Positions 38,358 through 49,246 of a DNA stretch of 64,000 nucleotides are shown piece by piece. The stretch covers positions 421,860 through 485,859 of the forward strand of contig NZ_KB891585.1 of assembly GCF_000373485.1 (NCBI RefSeq). The letters run 5' to 3'. The notes beneath the pieces were generated by a model, which was given only the letters and a program-made list of their open reading frames with translations, was not told the DNA's origin and made no database searches. Positions within the stretch are counted from its first letter, which is position 1. Each line of letters starts with the position of its first letter. Made by a program: the position numbers and the translations under genes. This DNA is from Dasania marina DSM 21967. Lineage in GTDB: Bacteria > Pseudomonadota > Gammaproteobacteria > Pseudomonadales > Dasaniaceae.

Positions 38358-39019
38358 TACACACTCTCCTGGGCGCTAGTATTTTTCGCCATTTTGAATT
38401 CAGGAGTTTCAACTTGATCGACTTTAGCTGTGCGTAATGCCCAGATAAACAAGCCAATTAAGAAGAACGCACTCGGTGGCAATAGTAGTAAACCGTTAGG
38501 CACATACCAGCCGCCATCGTTAACCAAGGGCAGGATCTCGTAGCCCATTAATTTACCCGAGCCTAATAGCTCACGGAAAACCGCAACAAAAACCAATACC
38601 GCGCTGTAGCCTAAACCGTTACCTATGCCGTCAAAGAAGCTGGGTATAGGTGGGTTTTTCATCGCGTAGGCTTCAGCCCTACCCATAACAATACAGTTGG
38701 TAATAATCAAACCAACAAATACCGATAGCTGCTTACTAATTTCATAAGCGTAGGCTTTAAGCAATTGGTCAACCACGATTACCAGCGAGGCAATAATAAC
38801 CATCTGTACGATGATACGTATGCTGTTAGGAATCTGATTGCGAATTAACGATATGCAAAAGTTAGAGCAACCGGTAACAACCGTTACCGACAAACACATA
38901 ACTAAAGTAACTTTTAAGCTAGAAGTAACCGCCAAAGCAGAACAAACACCCAACACCTGTAAGGCGATAGGGTTGTTCTTAAAAATGGGGTCTATTAATG
39001 TATCTTTAATTGTAGACAT
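38357..39019 (-). CDS. nqrD: Na+-translocating NADH:quinone reductase subunit D
   Basis: The 220-residue membrane subunit resembles NqrE. Cys residues in VLGVCSALA and [16 protein letters not shown] contribute to the shared iron site. GIGNGLGYS is a conserved loop. It overlaps nqrC and nqrE by single bases at the start and stop codons. Confidence 0.97.
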   Translation of the reverse strand: MSTIKDTLIDPIFKNNPIALQVLGVCSALAVTSSLKVTLVMCLSVTVVTGCSNFCISLIRNQIPNSIRIIVQMVIIASLVIVVDQLLKAYAYEISKQLSVFVGLIITNCIVMGRAEAYAMKNPPIPSFFDGIGNGLGYSAVLVFVAVFRELLGSGKLMGYEILPLVNDGGWYVPNGLLLLPPSAFFLIGLFIWALRTAKVDQVETPEFKMAKNTSAQESV

Positions 39020-39789
39020 TATCCGGCCTCCCCTGCACGTAAGTTAGTGAGGAATTTTTGGAAACCTAAATCGCCCAGCCAAAACTGAACAAGATTGGTT
39101 ACACCGCGGCTAGTCAGGGTTGCACCTGCCAGGCCATCAACTTGGTAATCAGCGTTTTTAGAAGAAGGATCAACCGAACCTTTAATCAAATGTAACGCTA
39201 CGTCATCATCCGCATAAACTTTTTTACCTGGCCAAATGGCTTTCCACTTAGGGTTGTCAACTTCGCCACCTAGCCCGGGTGTTTCACCGTGCTCGGAAAA
39301 GCCTAAACCAACGACAGTGTTACCATCATTTTCAAGCGCGATAAAGCCATACAAAGTAGACCACAAACCATAACCGCGTATAGGCAGTATGATGGTGTCT
39401 AGCTGACCCTCTTTCTCTATCAAGTAAACTAAGCTGTAGTTTTCCCTACGTGAGATTTTGGCTTGGTCTTGCTCGCCGGTTAAGTTCATAGACAAGCTGC
39501 GATCTTTAGCCGCGGCTTTCGGTTTAAAAGTTGCTGCGTCTATTTCGTCAGTAAACACCCCTTTGTTTAAATCAACAACACGGGTGGTGACCTGCTCAAA
39601 CTGCTCAATAACCGGCGTGCCAGCTTCTAATAAGCCCGCTGCAGCCAGTATATTGCTTTGTTTATCAACCAGTTTATTGGCTTGCTGCCTGCTTTTTAAT
39701 AAAACAGCAGAGCCGGCAACCACTAGTGAACAAACTAAGCACAGCACTAAGGCAACTGTAATGGTTTTTGATGTTGTTTCTTTAGACAC
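39019..39789 (-). CDS. nqrC: Na+-translocating NADH:quinone reductase subunit C
   Basis: NqrC carries a covalent FMN in the periplasm. I choose the GTG at 39789 (reading [10 protein letters not shown]...), preceded by CGGAGG at good spacing and overlapping the nqrB stop. This gives 256 residues, the normal length; an in-frame ATG at 39858 would add 23 residues inside nqrB. A membrane helix at about 9-31 is followed by a periplasmic domain. The flavin site is GLAGATLTS, in which the Thr after GA carries FMN. Confidence 0.95.
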   Translation of the reverse strand: MSKETTSKTITVALVLCLVCSLVVAGSAVLLKSRQQANKLVDKQSNILAAAGLLEAGTPVIEQFEQVTTRVVDLNKGVFTDEIDAATFKPKAAAKDRSLSMNLTGEQDQAKISRRENYSLVYLIEKEGQLDTIILPIRGYGLWSTLYGFIALENDGNTVVGLGFSEHGETPGLGGEVDNPKWKAIWPGKKVYADDDVALHLIKGSVDPSSKNADYQVDGLAGATLTSRGVTNLVQFWLGDLGFQKFLTNLRAGEAG

Positions 39790-40984
39790 GTGCAAGCCTC
39801 CGTTTGATATTCGCCTGAACCACAAAGTGGTCAATGAACGGCGCGAATAAGTTAGCAAATAATACCGCTAGCATCATGCCCTCTGGGAATGCGGGGTTAA
39901 CCACACGAATGATCACCACCATAAAGCCTATTAGCAAACCAAAGAACCATTTACCGGTATCGGTCATAGCCGCAGATACGGGGTCGGTTGCCATAAAGAA
40001 CATGGCAAAGGCAAAGCCACCTAATACTAGGTGCCACTCCCAAGGCATAGCAAACATGGGGTTGGAATCCGAACCTAACAGGTTAAAGACCGTAGAGGTA
40101 GCCACCATGCCCAACATCACGCCTACGACGATGCGCCATGACGCTATGCGCGTCCATAACAGAATCAAACCGCCGATAAGAATCGCCAAGGTTGAGGTTT
40201 CACCAATAGAGCCTTGGATGTTACCAATAAAGGCTTGGTTCCAAGTCATCGCCTGCTGTAAAGCAGCCATGCCATCACTGGCAGCGATTGATAACGCGGT
40301 TGCACCCGTGAACCCGTCGATTGCTGTCCAAACTGCATCACCTGACATTTGCGCAGGGTAAGCGAAGAACAAGAAGGCACGGCCCGCTAACGCAGGGTTT
40401 AAGAAGTTTTTGCCAGTACCGCCAAATACTTCCTTACCTATAACAACACCAAAGGTAATACCTAAGGCCACTTGCCATAAAGGAATAGACGGTGGGCAAA
40501 TTAACGCGAATAAAATAGAGGTTACGAAGAAACCTTCGTTAACTTCATGGCCGCGCTTCATCGCAAACAACACTTCCCAGAAGCCACCTACAATAAAGGT
40601 AACCGCATAAACAGGTAGGAAGTACATGGCACCTAGCCACATATTATCCCAAATGCTGCTGGGGTCGTTGCCAGCAAACATGCCTAGCAAGGCATAACGC
40701 CAATCACCACTCACGGCGATAGAAGGGTCTACGGCTAAAATGTTGTTAGCTTGAAAACCAATATTCCACATACCAAAAAACATGGCGGGGAATACACATA
40801 ACCAAACGGTAATCATCATACGCTTAAGGTCTATGCCGTCGCGCACGTGTGCCGTGGTTTTGGTGGTTGAGCTAGGGGTGTAAAAAATGGTGTCAGCTGC
40901 TTCGTAAAGCGCGTACCACTTTTCCCATTTACCGCCTTTAACAAAATGCGGCTCGATATCATGTAAGAATTTTTTCAGCGCCAT
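39782..40984 (-). CDS. nqrB: Na+-translocating NADH:quinone reductase subunit B
   Basis: The 400-residue membrane subunit has about ten helices and houses the Na+ channel, a covalent FMN and riboflavin. The FMN-attachment motif appears as GFTGATALS near 225. Other family blocks are [19 protein letters not shown] and [17 protein letters not shown]. It is 3 bp after nqrA and overlaps nqrC. Confidence 0.98.
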   Translation of the reverse strand: MALKKFLHDIEPHFVKGGKWEKWYALYEAADTIFYTPSSTTKTTAHVRDGIDLKRMMITVWLCVFPAMFFGMWNIGFQANNILAVDPSIAVSGDWRYALLGMFAGNDPSSIWDNMWLGAMYFLPVYAVTFIVGGFWEVLFAMKRGHEVNEGFFVTSILFALICPPSIPLWQVALGITFGVVIGKEVFGGTGKNFLNPALAGRAFLFFAYPAQMSGDAVWTAIDGFTGATALSIAASDGMAALQQAMTWNQAFIGNIQGSIGETSTLAILIGGLILLWTRIASWRIVVGVMLGMVATSTVFNLLGSDSNPMFAMPWEWHLVLGGFAFAMFFMATDPVSAAMTDTGKWFFGLLIGFMVVIIRVVNPAFPEGMMLAVLFANLFAPFIDHFVVQANIKRRLARV

Positions 40985-40987
40985 GGG

Positions 40988-42723
<1,736 letters not shown>

Positions 42724-43482
42724 TTATTCAGACTTATTTAGCAGCTGCAAAATATCCATAGGCAAAGGAAACACAATAGTTGAACTCTTGTCGCCGGCGA
42801 TATCGGTCAAGGTTTGCATATAGCGCAACTGTATCGCCTGTGGTTGTTTCGCCAAGGTTTGGGCGGCGCTCAATAGCTTGGCAGCCGCTTGATCCTCACC
42901 CTCGGCATGTATCACCTTGGCGCGCCGCTCCCGCTCGGCCTCGGCCTGCTTGGCAATAGCCCGGATCATGCTCTCATCCAAGTCTATATGCTTAATCTCT
43001 ACATTGGAGACCTTAATCCCCCAGGCATCGGTCTGTTTATCAAGGCTTTCTTGTATATCGGCATTGAGAGTTTCACGCTCGGCCAACATTTCATCTAGCT
43101 CATGCTTGCCCAACACAGAGCGCAAGGTGGTTTGGGAGAGCTGGCTGGTGGCGTTAAGAAAATCTTCTACCTGAATAATGGCCTTTTCCGGATCTATAAC
43201 CCGTAAATAAACCACCGCATTGACCTTCACCGAGACATTGTCCCGTGAAATCACATCCTGAGTGGGCACATCCATCACCACGGTGCGTAAATCCACTCGC
43301 ACCATTTGCTGCAATATAGGCACAACAATGATTAAGCCCGGCCCCTTTACGCGATAAAAGCGCCCCAGCATAAAAATTACGCCGCGCTCGTACTCCCGCA
43401 ACACCCGAAACAGCGACAGTAATAAAATAGCGGCCAGCGCCAGTAAAGGGCCGTAATAATAAAGTGTGTCCATGTTATGCAC
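42724..43482 (-). CDS. Slipin-type SPFH (band 7) membrane protein
   Basis: The 252-residue protein has one N-terminal helix ([13 protein letters not shown] near 13-25) and a band-7/stomatin domain: [36 protein letters not shown] and [15 protein letters not shown] coiled segment rich in Ala/Glu/Lys (about 175-205) follows and mediates oligomer formation. Slipins form membrane microdomain scaffolds. The gene is 2 bp after the NfeD protease gene; this pair is widespread, and the protease is known in archaea to cleave the slipin partner. Confidence 0.93.
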   Translation of the reverse strand: MHNMDTLYYYGPLLALAAILLLSLFRVLREYERGVIFMLGRFYRVKGPGLIIVVPILQQMVRVDLRTVVMDVPTQDVISRDNVSVKVNAVVYLRVIDPEKAIIQVEDFLNATSQLSQTTLRSVLGKHELDEMLAERETLNADIQESLDKQTDAWGIKVSNVEIKHIDLDESMIRAIAKQAEAERERRAKVIHAEGEDQAAAKLLSAAQTLAKQPQAIQLRYMQTLTDIAGDKSSTIVFPLPMDILQLLNKSE

Positions 43483-43484
43483 TC

Positions 43485-44858
43485 CTATAGTTTTTCCACC
43501 TGCAGAATAACGCCGCCAGCGGCGATAACACGCACGCTATCATCTAGCTGCAACGCTGACTCACAACTTACCTGCCATAATTCACCCTGCAACTGCACCA
43601 TCGCCCTACCCTTGTGCATGGCGCTCACTGTTGCAACTTGACCCTCTAATATCGACACACCAGAAACAAGCTTTTGCTTTCTCGCACGCATAATCATCGC
43701 CAAACCAAACACCAGCACCGCAGCACTAGCGGTGGCAACACTGAGTATTAATGGCAGTGCGATTTGGTAAGCCGGAATAGGGGTATCCATAAGAATAATA
43801 GAGCCTATAACAAACGCCGTGAGGCCACCCAAACCCAACACACCAAAACTGGGCACAAAGGCCTCTGCCACCATTAACATGACACCCAAGGCAATTAAGG
43901 CCAAACCCGCATAACTCACCGGCAACACCTGAAAGGCATACAGGGCCAGCAACAAGCTCACCCCGCCGACTATGCCGGGCAGCAGCGTGCCGGGGTTATA
44001 AGCCTCTAAAATTAAACCGTAGATGCCCAGCATCATCAAAATATAGGCAATATTAGGGTCGGTGATCACCATCAAAAACTTATTGCGCCAATCGGGCTGA
44101 TAGCGGTGAATTTCAATGTCACTCAAGTTCAAGGTTAGCGGCTTACCTGCCACCGTTAACTGTCGCCCCTGTAGCTGCTGCAGCAACTCATCTACATCAT
44201 GGGCGATAAGATCTATTACCCGCAGCTTAAGCGCATCCTCAGCGGCTAGGCTAGCCCCTTCCCGCACCGCCTTTACCGCCCAGGCCTTATTGCGCCCATA
44301 AAGATCCGCCAAACCCTCTATATAAGCCACCGCATCATTGATTAGCTTTTGCTCCATGGCATTACTGGGCTTGGCAGGGTTACGCTCCTCTTTGGAGTTA
44401 TTGTTATTATCGTCTTCAGGTTTAGGCGCAGTAGGCAAACTAGGGCTGGCAATTTGTACCGGCGTGGCCGCCCCCAAGTTAGTAGCCGGAGCCATAGCCG
44501 CGATATGACTGGCATACATAATATAAGTACCGGCACTTGCCGCCCGCGAGCCGCTAGGGGCAACGTAACTGGCCACAGGTACCGTGGAGGCAATCAGCGT
44601 TTTAATAATGTCACGCATGGCGGTATCCAAACCGCCGGGGGTATCTATACGTATAACCACCAAATCCGCATGGGCCTGTTCCGCCTCGTTAATACCGCGT
44701 ATTAAATAATCCGCCGAGGCCGGCCCCACCGCACCGCGCAAATCCAGCAGCCAGACAGAGCTGGCTGTGGCGCTGGTATTGAAAACCATTAACAGCAACC
44801 CTAGATAAAAAGCTAGCCCTACCCTTAAACCATGCATAGCCAGATACGCCTGTATCAA
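43485..44858 (-). CDS. NfeD-family ClpP-class membrane serine protease
   Basis: The 457-residue protein has an N-terminal signal/anchor. A ClpP-class protease domain (about 30-230) carries [12 protein letters not shown] and the catalytic-Ser segment [15 protein letters not shown], with a Lys of the Ser-Lys dyad expected later. Four membrane helices (about 270-390) and a C-terminal NfeD OB-like domain follow. An unusual polar insert lies in the protease domain near 155-170 ([18 protein letters not shown]). It works with the slipin gene directly downstream in membrane quality control (family knowledge). Confidence 0.92.
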   Translation of the reverse strand: MIQAYLAMHGLRVGLAFYLGLLLMVFNTSATASSVWLLDLRGAVGPASADYLIRGINEAEQAHADLVVIRIDTPGGLDTAMRDIIKTLIASTVPVASYVAPSGSRAASAGTYIMYASHIAAMAPATNLGAATPVQIASPSLPTAPKPEDDNNNNSKEERNPAKPSNAMEQKLINDAVAYIEGLADLYGRNKAWAVKAVREGASLAAEDALKLRVIDLIAHDVDELLQQLQGRQLTVAGKPLTLNLSDIEIHRYQPDWRNKFLMVITDPNIAYILMMLGIYGLILEAYNPGTLLPGIVGGVSLLLALYAFQVLPVSYAGLALIALGVMLMVAEAFVPSFGVLGLGGLTAFVIGSIILMDTPIPAYQIALPLILSVATASAAVLVFGLAMIMRARKQKLVSGVSILEGQVATVSAMHKGRAMVQLQGELWQVSCESALQLDDSVRVIAAGGVILQVEKL

Positions 44859-45004
44859 TACGGTATGAAAAGTATAGACCCTTTAAAACCAACGGTTAAA
44901 CACAAGCCCAAGCAAGCGAACCTGCGCCACTTTCTTATTGAGGTTATTTGCCTTACGCTCGTCTATAGTCCCTGCATCCATTTCAACAGCCACAGAGTAC
45001 AAAT

Positions 45005-46747
45005 ATGCTTAAAAAAACCCTGATTTCGCTTATTTGCAGTTGCTTGCTAAGCGCTACAGTCACTGCAGACTCCACCAACATCTCTAGCAGTGTAGCCAGC
45101 AGCATTGTGAAAAGCTTCACTGTAAACAATATGCAGCCACCGCAAAGCTTTGGGCATTTTTTACAAGCATTAACAGCCGACGAGAAATCCCCGCAATTAG
45201 CAGAGAGCATCAAAGCCTATAAGGCAGGCGACTTAACAGACTCGCAACAGCAACAGCTATTTCGCCTACTCGGTATCTACAGCCAAACAAAATACGGCCA
45301 GCAAGCTATAGAGACTTTACGCCAGTTAGTCGCCATACCCACCTTTAAAACCGAAGGGATACCCTCACACCAAAGCCCCGCCATGAAGCAGATAGGTGCC
45401 GAATTAGAAGCTATTGCCGGCGACTTTGGTTTGCCGTTTAATAATATAGACGACCGCGTTTTTGAAATTACCCTACCGCAACAAACCGGCGGTAAAAATA
45501 TTGCCTTACACGCTCACGCCGACGTAGTGCCGGTAAACCCTAGCTCCTGGGTATTAGATGACGGCACCCAACTAGATCCTTTTAAGCTTACCGAGATTAA
45601 TGGCCGCTTATATGGCCGCGGCGCTGAGGATGATAAAAACGGTATCGTCGCCGTGTTATACGCTATGCGGGTTATTAAGGAGGAAGGCATTCCGTTGTTT
45701 AATACCCTGCGCTTACTAGTTGATACCACGGAGGAGTCTGACGGCACAGCTATCCCCTACTATCTAGAGCGTCACCCTACCCCCGATTACAACCTAGCCT
45801 TAGACGGTGGCTACCCGGTGGTGATCGCTGAAAAAGGTTATGGCACCCTAATGGCCAGCTTTACTGTGCGCGCTGTTAATCCTCAGCAAACAGCAGTGAT
45901 TAGCGTGACTGGCGGCTTGGCCACTAACCAAATTCCCGCTAAGTCTATAGCGCAGTTTAAGCCTGCTACAAACATCGAAGCAGCCGCTTTAAAACAGCAG
46001 ATAGACCGCTTAGCCAAAAGTTTTATCGCTGAGCATGGGGCTGACTTTAGTATTGATACCCGAATCAATAACAAGCTAATAGAAGTGATAGTCAACGGCG
46101 TGTCAGCACACTCATCCAAACCTAGTAGCGGCGTTAACCCAGTGTCACGCATGCTGCTGTTTATCGCGCACAACAAAGCGGCGTTAGCGCTGGGGGACAA
46201 CCATATTAGCGATGCCGCCCAGTATGCCGCTGATAACTTTGCCCTGGATTATCACGGCAAGTTATTAGGGGTAGATTTTGCCGATGATTTTATGGGCCCG
46301 CTAACCATGGCGCTGACTTTTATCAGCCTGGACGATAAGCAATTACAGCTAGCGGTAAATCTGCGCGCGCCCAAAGGCAAAAGCCCTGAGCAGCTCAAAA
46401 GCGAAGTGAAAGCCAAGTTGGACCACTGGTTAGCGAAAACAACTATTGCGATGCGTTACAGCCATAGCCAACGCAAACCTATGTACCGCAACCCCGAAGG
46501 TAAATGGGTAAACGCCCTCCTGGATATCGCCACCGAAAACCTGAATATGCCACGCCGGTTTGGAAGCTCGGGTGGCGCCACCTCCATACACGACTTACCC
46601 AATGGCGTGCAGTTTGGCCTAGCGATGCCCGATCAAAAATACACCGGCCACAACGCCAATGAGTTTAAACGGGTAGAACAGTTTATGCTGGATTTACGCA
46701 TAGTGACTGAGATGATGGTGAGGCTGGGAAGCATGCAAGAGCTGTAA
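45005..46747 (+). CDS. Exported M20-family dipeptidase
   Basis: The 580-residue protein has a signal peptide (about 1-21, ATVTA) and an M20 metallopeptidase domain. ALHAHADVVPVNP supplies the first His and Asp ligands, GRGAEDDKNG the bridging Asp, DTTEESDGTAIP the catalytic Glu pair, and GGYPVVIAEKG with a late FKRVEQ region and GHNANEF His the remaining ligand. The M20 lid domain is at about 290-430. Family members hydrolyse dipeptides in the periplasm. It stands alone; no promoter is resolved in the 146 bp upstream. Confidence 0.93.
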   Translation: MLKKTLISLICSCLLSATVTADSTNISSSVASSIVKSFTVNNMQPPQSFGHFLQALTADEKSPQLAESIKAYKAGDLTDSQQQQLFRLLGIYSQTKYGQQAIETLRQLVAIPTFKTEGIPSHQSPAMKQIGAELEAIAGDFGLPFNNIDDRVFEITLPQQTGGKNIALHAHADVVPVNPSSWVLDDGTQLDPFKLTEINGRLYGRGAEDDKNGIVAVLYAMRVIKEEGIPLFNTLRLLVDTTEESDGTAIPYYLERHPTPDYNLALDGGYPVVIAEKGYGTLMASFTVRAVNPQQTAVISVTGGLATNQIPAKSIAQFKPATNIEAAALKQQIDRLAKSFIAEHGADFSIDTRINNKLIEVIVNGVSAHSSKPSSGVNPVSRMLLFIAHNKAALALGDNHISDAAQYAADNFALDYHGKLLGVDFADDFMGPLTMALTFISLDDKQLQLAVNLRAPKGKSPEQLKSEVKAKLDHWLAKTTIAMRYSHSQRKPMYRNPEGKWVNALLDIATENLNMPRRFGSSGGATSIHDLPNGVQFGLAMPDQKYTGHNANEFKRVEQFMLDLRIVTEMMVRLGSMQEL

Positions 46748-46761
46748 GCCTGCATGCTTCT

Positions 46762-46792
46762 GGGGTCAGACCTGCGCAGCAGCTCTGACCCT
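46762..46792. repeat. 31-bp repeat left of the toxin-antitoxin pair
   Basis: GGGGTCAGACCTGCG-CAGCAGCTCTGACCCT. It differs from 47537-47567 at 2 of 31 positions. The internal inverted arms GGGTCAGA and TCTGACCC let it form a hairpin. Confidence 0.85.
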
Positions 46793-46802
46793 CCCGATTA
46801 GA

Positions 46803-46829
46803 TGGATCCCGGATCAAGTCCGGGATGAC
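46803..46829. repeat. Palindromic GGATCCCGGATCAAGTCCG-type repeat
   Basis: This is the reverse-orientation copy of the 1993-2019 palindrome. The stem is ATCCCGGA and TCCGGGAT, with loop TCAAG. Confidence 0.7.
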
Positions 46830-46884
46830 TAATCCTTAGGTCACCCCAACCCAAGCCCATGTTGACGTACACCTCACCTAGCTA

Positions 46885-46913
46885 TTGATACATGCCACTA
46901 ACAGGTCTATTAT
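46885..46913 (+). promoter_or_regulatory. Sigma-70-type promoter of the toxin-antitoxin operon
   Basis: TTGATA (46885-46890) and TATTAT (46908-46913) are separated by 17 bp, 37 bp before the antitoxin ATG. Repeated AGGTCT words at 46903 and 46926 bracket the -10 region and could be the antitoxin operator (inference). Confidence 0.65.
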
Positions 46914-46949
46914 TAGCCCCATTAATAGGTCTTTTTGAGGTATACAACA

Positions 46950-47198
46950 ATGGTACACACCATTCTTGCCGATGTAACAACCAGCGTATCAGAGCTTAAA
47001 AAAAACCCCATGGCGGTAGTCAGTCTAGGTGAAGGGTTTCCTGTGGCTGTGCTCAATAGAAACCAGCCGGCTTTTTACTGCGTACCCGCCGAAGCCTATG
47101 AAGCCTTAATGGATAAACTCGAAGATTTAGAGCTAGCCGCACTGGTATTGGAACGCAAAAGCCAGGAGGAGTTAGAGGTTAATTTGGATGAGCTATAA
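46950..47198 (+). CDS. RelB/StbD (Phd/YefM-type) antitoxin
   Basis: The 82-residue protein (from the ATG at 46950, after GAGG) has an N-terminal DNA-binding Phd/YefM-type fold (ILADVTTSVSELKKNPMAVV, then PVAVLNRNQPAFYCVPAEAYEALMDKLED). An acidic C-terminal tail follows that would wrap the toxin. It represses its own operon and neutralises the RelE-type toxin encoded next, which overlaps it by 11 bp. A TTG at 46935 is a less likely start. Confidence 0.9.
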   Translation: MVHTILADVTTSVSELKKNPMAVVSLGEGFPVAVLNRNQPAFYCVPAEAYEALMDKLEDLELAALVLERKSQEELEVNLDEL

Positions 47199-47472
47199 GC
47201 TGCTATTTAAACAACAAGCATTCAAGGAATGGCAAGCTTTAGATGGCACCATTAAAACGCAGTTCAAAAAAAAGCTGACCGATAGATTACAAAAACCGCG
47301 CGTAGAACCATCACGCTTAAGCGGCCTAAAAGACTGCTATAAAATTAAACTTCGCAGCGCAGGCTATCGCCTGGTCTATGAAGTAAGAGATAGCGAGATT
47401 GTGGTGATCGTTATTGCCGTGGGCAAGCGCGAACGAAATGCCGTTTATAAAAGCGCTGCCAAGCGGATATAA
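47188..47472 (+). CDS. RelE/StbE-type toxin
   Basis: The 94-residue basic protein has the RelE/ParE fold: YKLLFKQQAFKEWQALD, RLSGLKDCYKIKLRSAGYRLVYEV and VIVIAVGKRERNAVYK. Positively charged residues Lys/Arg in the core and the C-terminal Tyr are typical of ribosome-dependent mRNA endoribonucleases of this group. Its start overlaps the antitoxin end, so translation is coupled. A strong terminator follows. Both genes lie between two 31-bp repeats. Confidence 0.93.
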   Translation: MSYKLLFKQQAFKEWQALDGTIKTQFKKKLTDRLQKPRVEPSRLSGLKDCYKIKLRSAGYRLVYEVRDSEIVVIVIAVGKRERNAVYKSAAKRI

Positions 47473-47489
47473 CAACAAATAAAAATCAT

Positions 47490-47520
47490 AAAAAAAGCCG
47501 CAACAAGTGCGGCTTTTTTT
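47490..47520. terminator. Bidirectional rho-independent terminator
   Basis: AAAAAAAGCCGCA and TGCGGCTTTTTTT pair perfectly with a 5-nt loop. It ends the toxin-antitoxin operon on plus and can end gap transcription on minus. Confidence 0.93.
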
Positions 47521-47536
47521 ATGAAGAGTTTGCAAA

Positions 47537-47567
47537 GGGGTCAGACCTGCGTAGCAGCTCTGACCCC
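47537..47567. repeat. 31-bp repeat right of the toxin-antitoxin pair
   Basis: GGGGTCAGACCTGCG-TAGCAGCTCTGACCCC. It is a near-identical direct copy of 46762-46792, 775 bp away, ending 9 bp before the gap stop codon. Confidence 0.85.
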
Positions 47568-47576
47568 TAAGAAAGA

Positions 47577-49043
47577 TTAATCTTCCTTAGGAAACACCCG
47601 ATAATCAACACCAGCCAATTGCTCTAGTACACGGTGTACCTGACAGCTGTAACCAAATTCATTATCGTACCAGCAGTACATAATCACTTGATTGCCATTC
47701 ACAATAGTAGCTTCGCTATCGAAGATGCAGGCGTGGCGTGAGCCCACTAAATCACTAGACACTACTTCCGGTGAGTTAGAGTAATCGACTTGCTTACGCA
47801 GTGGCGAATGCAAGGATATGTAACGCATATAATCATTCACTTCATCGACGGTAGTCTCGCTAGCTAGGGTTAGCTTTAAGATAGCCATAGAAACGTTAGG
47901 GGTAGGTACCCGTATCGCATTACCGGTTAGTTTGCCTTCCATTATCGGCAATACTTTCGCTACCGCTTTGGCAGCACCAGTAGAGGTAATAACCATGTTT
48001 AACGGTGCACTGCGGCCACGTCTGTCGGCGGTGTGATAATTATCAATTAAGTTTTGGTCGTTAGTGTAGGCGTGTATGGTTTCTACGTGGCCAGACACGA
48101 TGCCAAACTTATCGTTCATCGCTTTTAATGGCGGTGAAATAGCGTTGGTAGTACAGCTAGCGGCACAGATAATGTCATCGGTTTCTTCGATGATGTCATT
48201 GTTAATGCCGTAAACAATATTTTTAATATCATCTGCCGGTGCGGTTAACAGTACTTTGCTCGCGCCGGGGCGCAAGTGACGCGATAGCGATTCTTTATTT
48301 TTAAACATGCCGGTGTTATCAATAATAATCGCATTATTAATACCGTAGGCAGTGTAATCAATTTCTTCAGGGCTGCCCGCGTAAATCACCTTCACTTCAT
48401 TACCGTTGGCAATAAATGAGCTGCGCTCTTCATCGACACGTATAGTGCCTTTGAAGGGGCCGTGTACTGAGTCGCGACGCAATAAGCTTACGCGCTTAAC
48501 CAAGTCGTTTTTGGCGCCACCTTGGCGTACCACAATGGCACGCAAACGCAGGTTTTCACCACCACCGGCTTTTTCAATTAATAAACGTGCCATCAAGCGG
48601 CCTATACGGCCAAAGCCGTATAAAACCACATCGCGTGGCTCAGCATCGGGGACGGGGGTATCGAGTATTTCTTGTACTTGCGAGCGTACAAAATCGTCTA
48701 CGCTCACGCCTTGCGCTTTAGGACCCTCTTCATACATGACGGCAATACGGCCAGCATCGATATGGGCAATACTCAAATCTAGCTTTGCTAGCGCCTCAAT
48801 AACCGGGAAGGTTTCAAACTCAGACAGTTCGTTTTCTTCAATTTGGCGAACAAAACGATGTGCTTGCATAATTTCAAGCACTGATTGGTTAACCAGGTTA
48901 TGGCCGTAGATGTAGGTTTTAACACTGTTCTTGCGATAGAGTTTACCTACCAATGGGATCATGGCTTCGGCTAGGGCTTCACGCTCTTTCCAATCGGCAA
49001 AATAGTCATCGGGTCTTTCACGGTTGGCATCGTTAGCTGTCAC
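47577..49043 (-). CDS. gap: Glyceraldehyde-3-phosphate dehydrogenase, long form
   Basis: The 488-residue enzyme has an N-terminal extension of about 130 residues before the NAD-binding GAPDH domain (VVLYGFGRIGRLMARLL near 143). The catalytic Cys is in CAASCTTNAISP near 295, and substrate-binding TGAAKAVAKVLP and the C-terminal WYDNEFGYS are intact. This long type occurs beside mfd in Pseudomonas (PA3001, from memory). The extension's role is unknown. It catalyses the reversible oxidation of glyceraldehyde-3-phosphate in central metabolism. It is divergent from mfd. Confidence 0.93.
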   Translation of the reverse strand: MTANDANRERPDDYFADWKEREALAEAMIPLVGKLYRKNSVKTYIYGHNLVNQSVLEIMQAHRFVRQIEENELSEFETFPVIEALAKLDLSIAHIDAGRIAVMYEEGPKAQGVSVDDFVRSQVQEILDTPVPDAEPRDVVLYGFGRIGRLMARLLIEKAGGGENLRLRAIVVRQGGAKNDLVKRVSLLRRDSVHGPFKGTIRVDEERSSFIANGNEVKVIYAGSPEEIDYTAYGINNAIIIDNTGMFKNKESLSRHLRPGASKVLLTAPADDIKNIVYGINNDIIEETDDIICAASCTTNAISPPLKAMNDKFGIVSGHVETIHAYTNDQNLIDNYHTADRRGRSAPLNMVITSTGAAKAVAKVLPIMEGKLTGNAIRVPTPNVSMAILKLTLASETTVDEVNDYMRYISLHSPLRKQVDYSNSPEVVSSDLVGSRHACIFDSEATIVNGNQVIMYCWYDNEFGYSCQVHRVLEQLAGVDYRVFPKED

Positions 49044-49246
49044 TGCTGGTTACCTTTAATGAGGGCTATGAAATAAGCGCGTATTATCTGTATTCATCCC
49101 GCCAAGTTCAACCGCTTAGCGCGCTTTTGCAGGCATATTCGCCATTTCTTTTGTGAATAGATTATGAATAGCACAATTACGCAATGAAAATTGGCAGCTG
49201 TCTCGCTACAATAGCCGCCCCTTAGCCCTGTACCAGACCATCATTT

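Noticed and set aside
39834..40361. 175-codon open frame antisense to nqrB
   Set aside because: nqrB is unmistakable, and the antisense frame has no recognisable motif or ribosome site.
48406..48909. 167-codon open frame antisense to gap
   Set aside because: It is a shadow of the conserved GAPDH frame with a basic, low-complexity translation.
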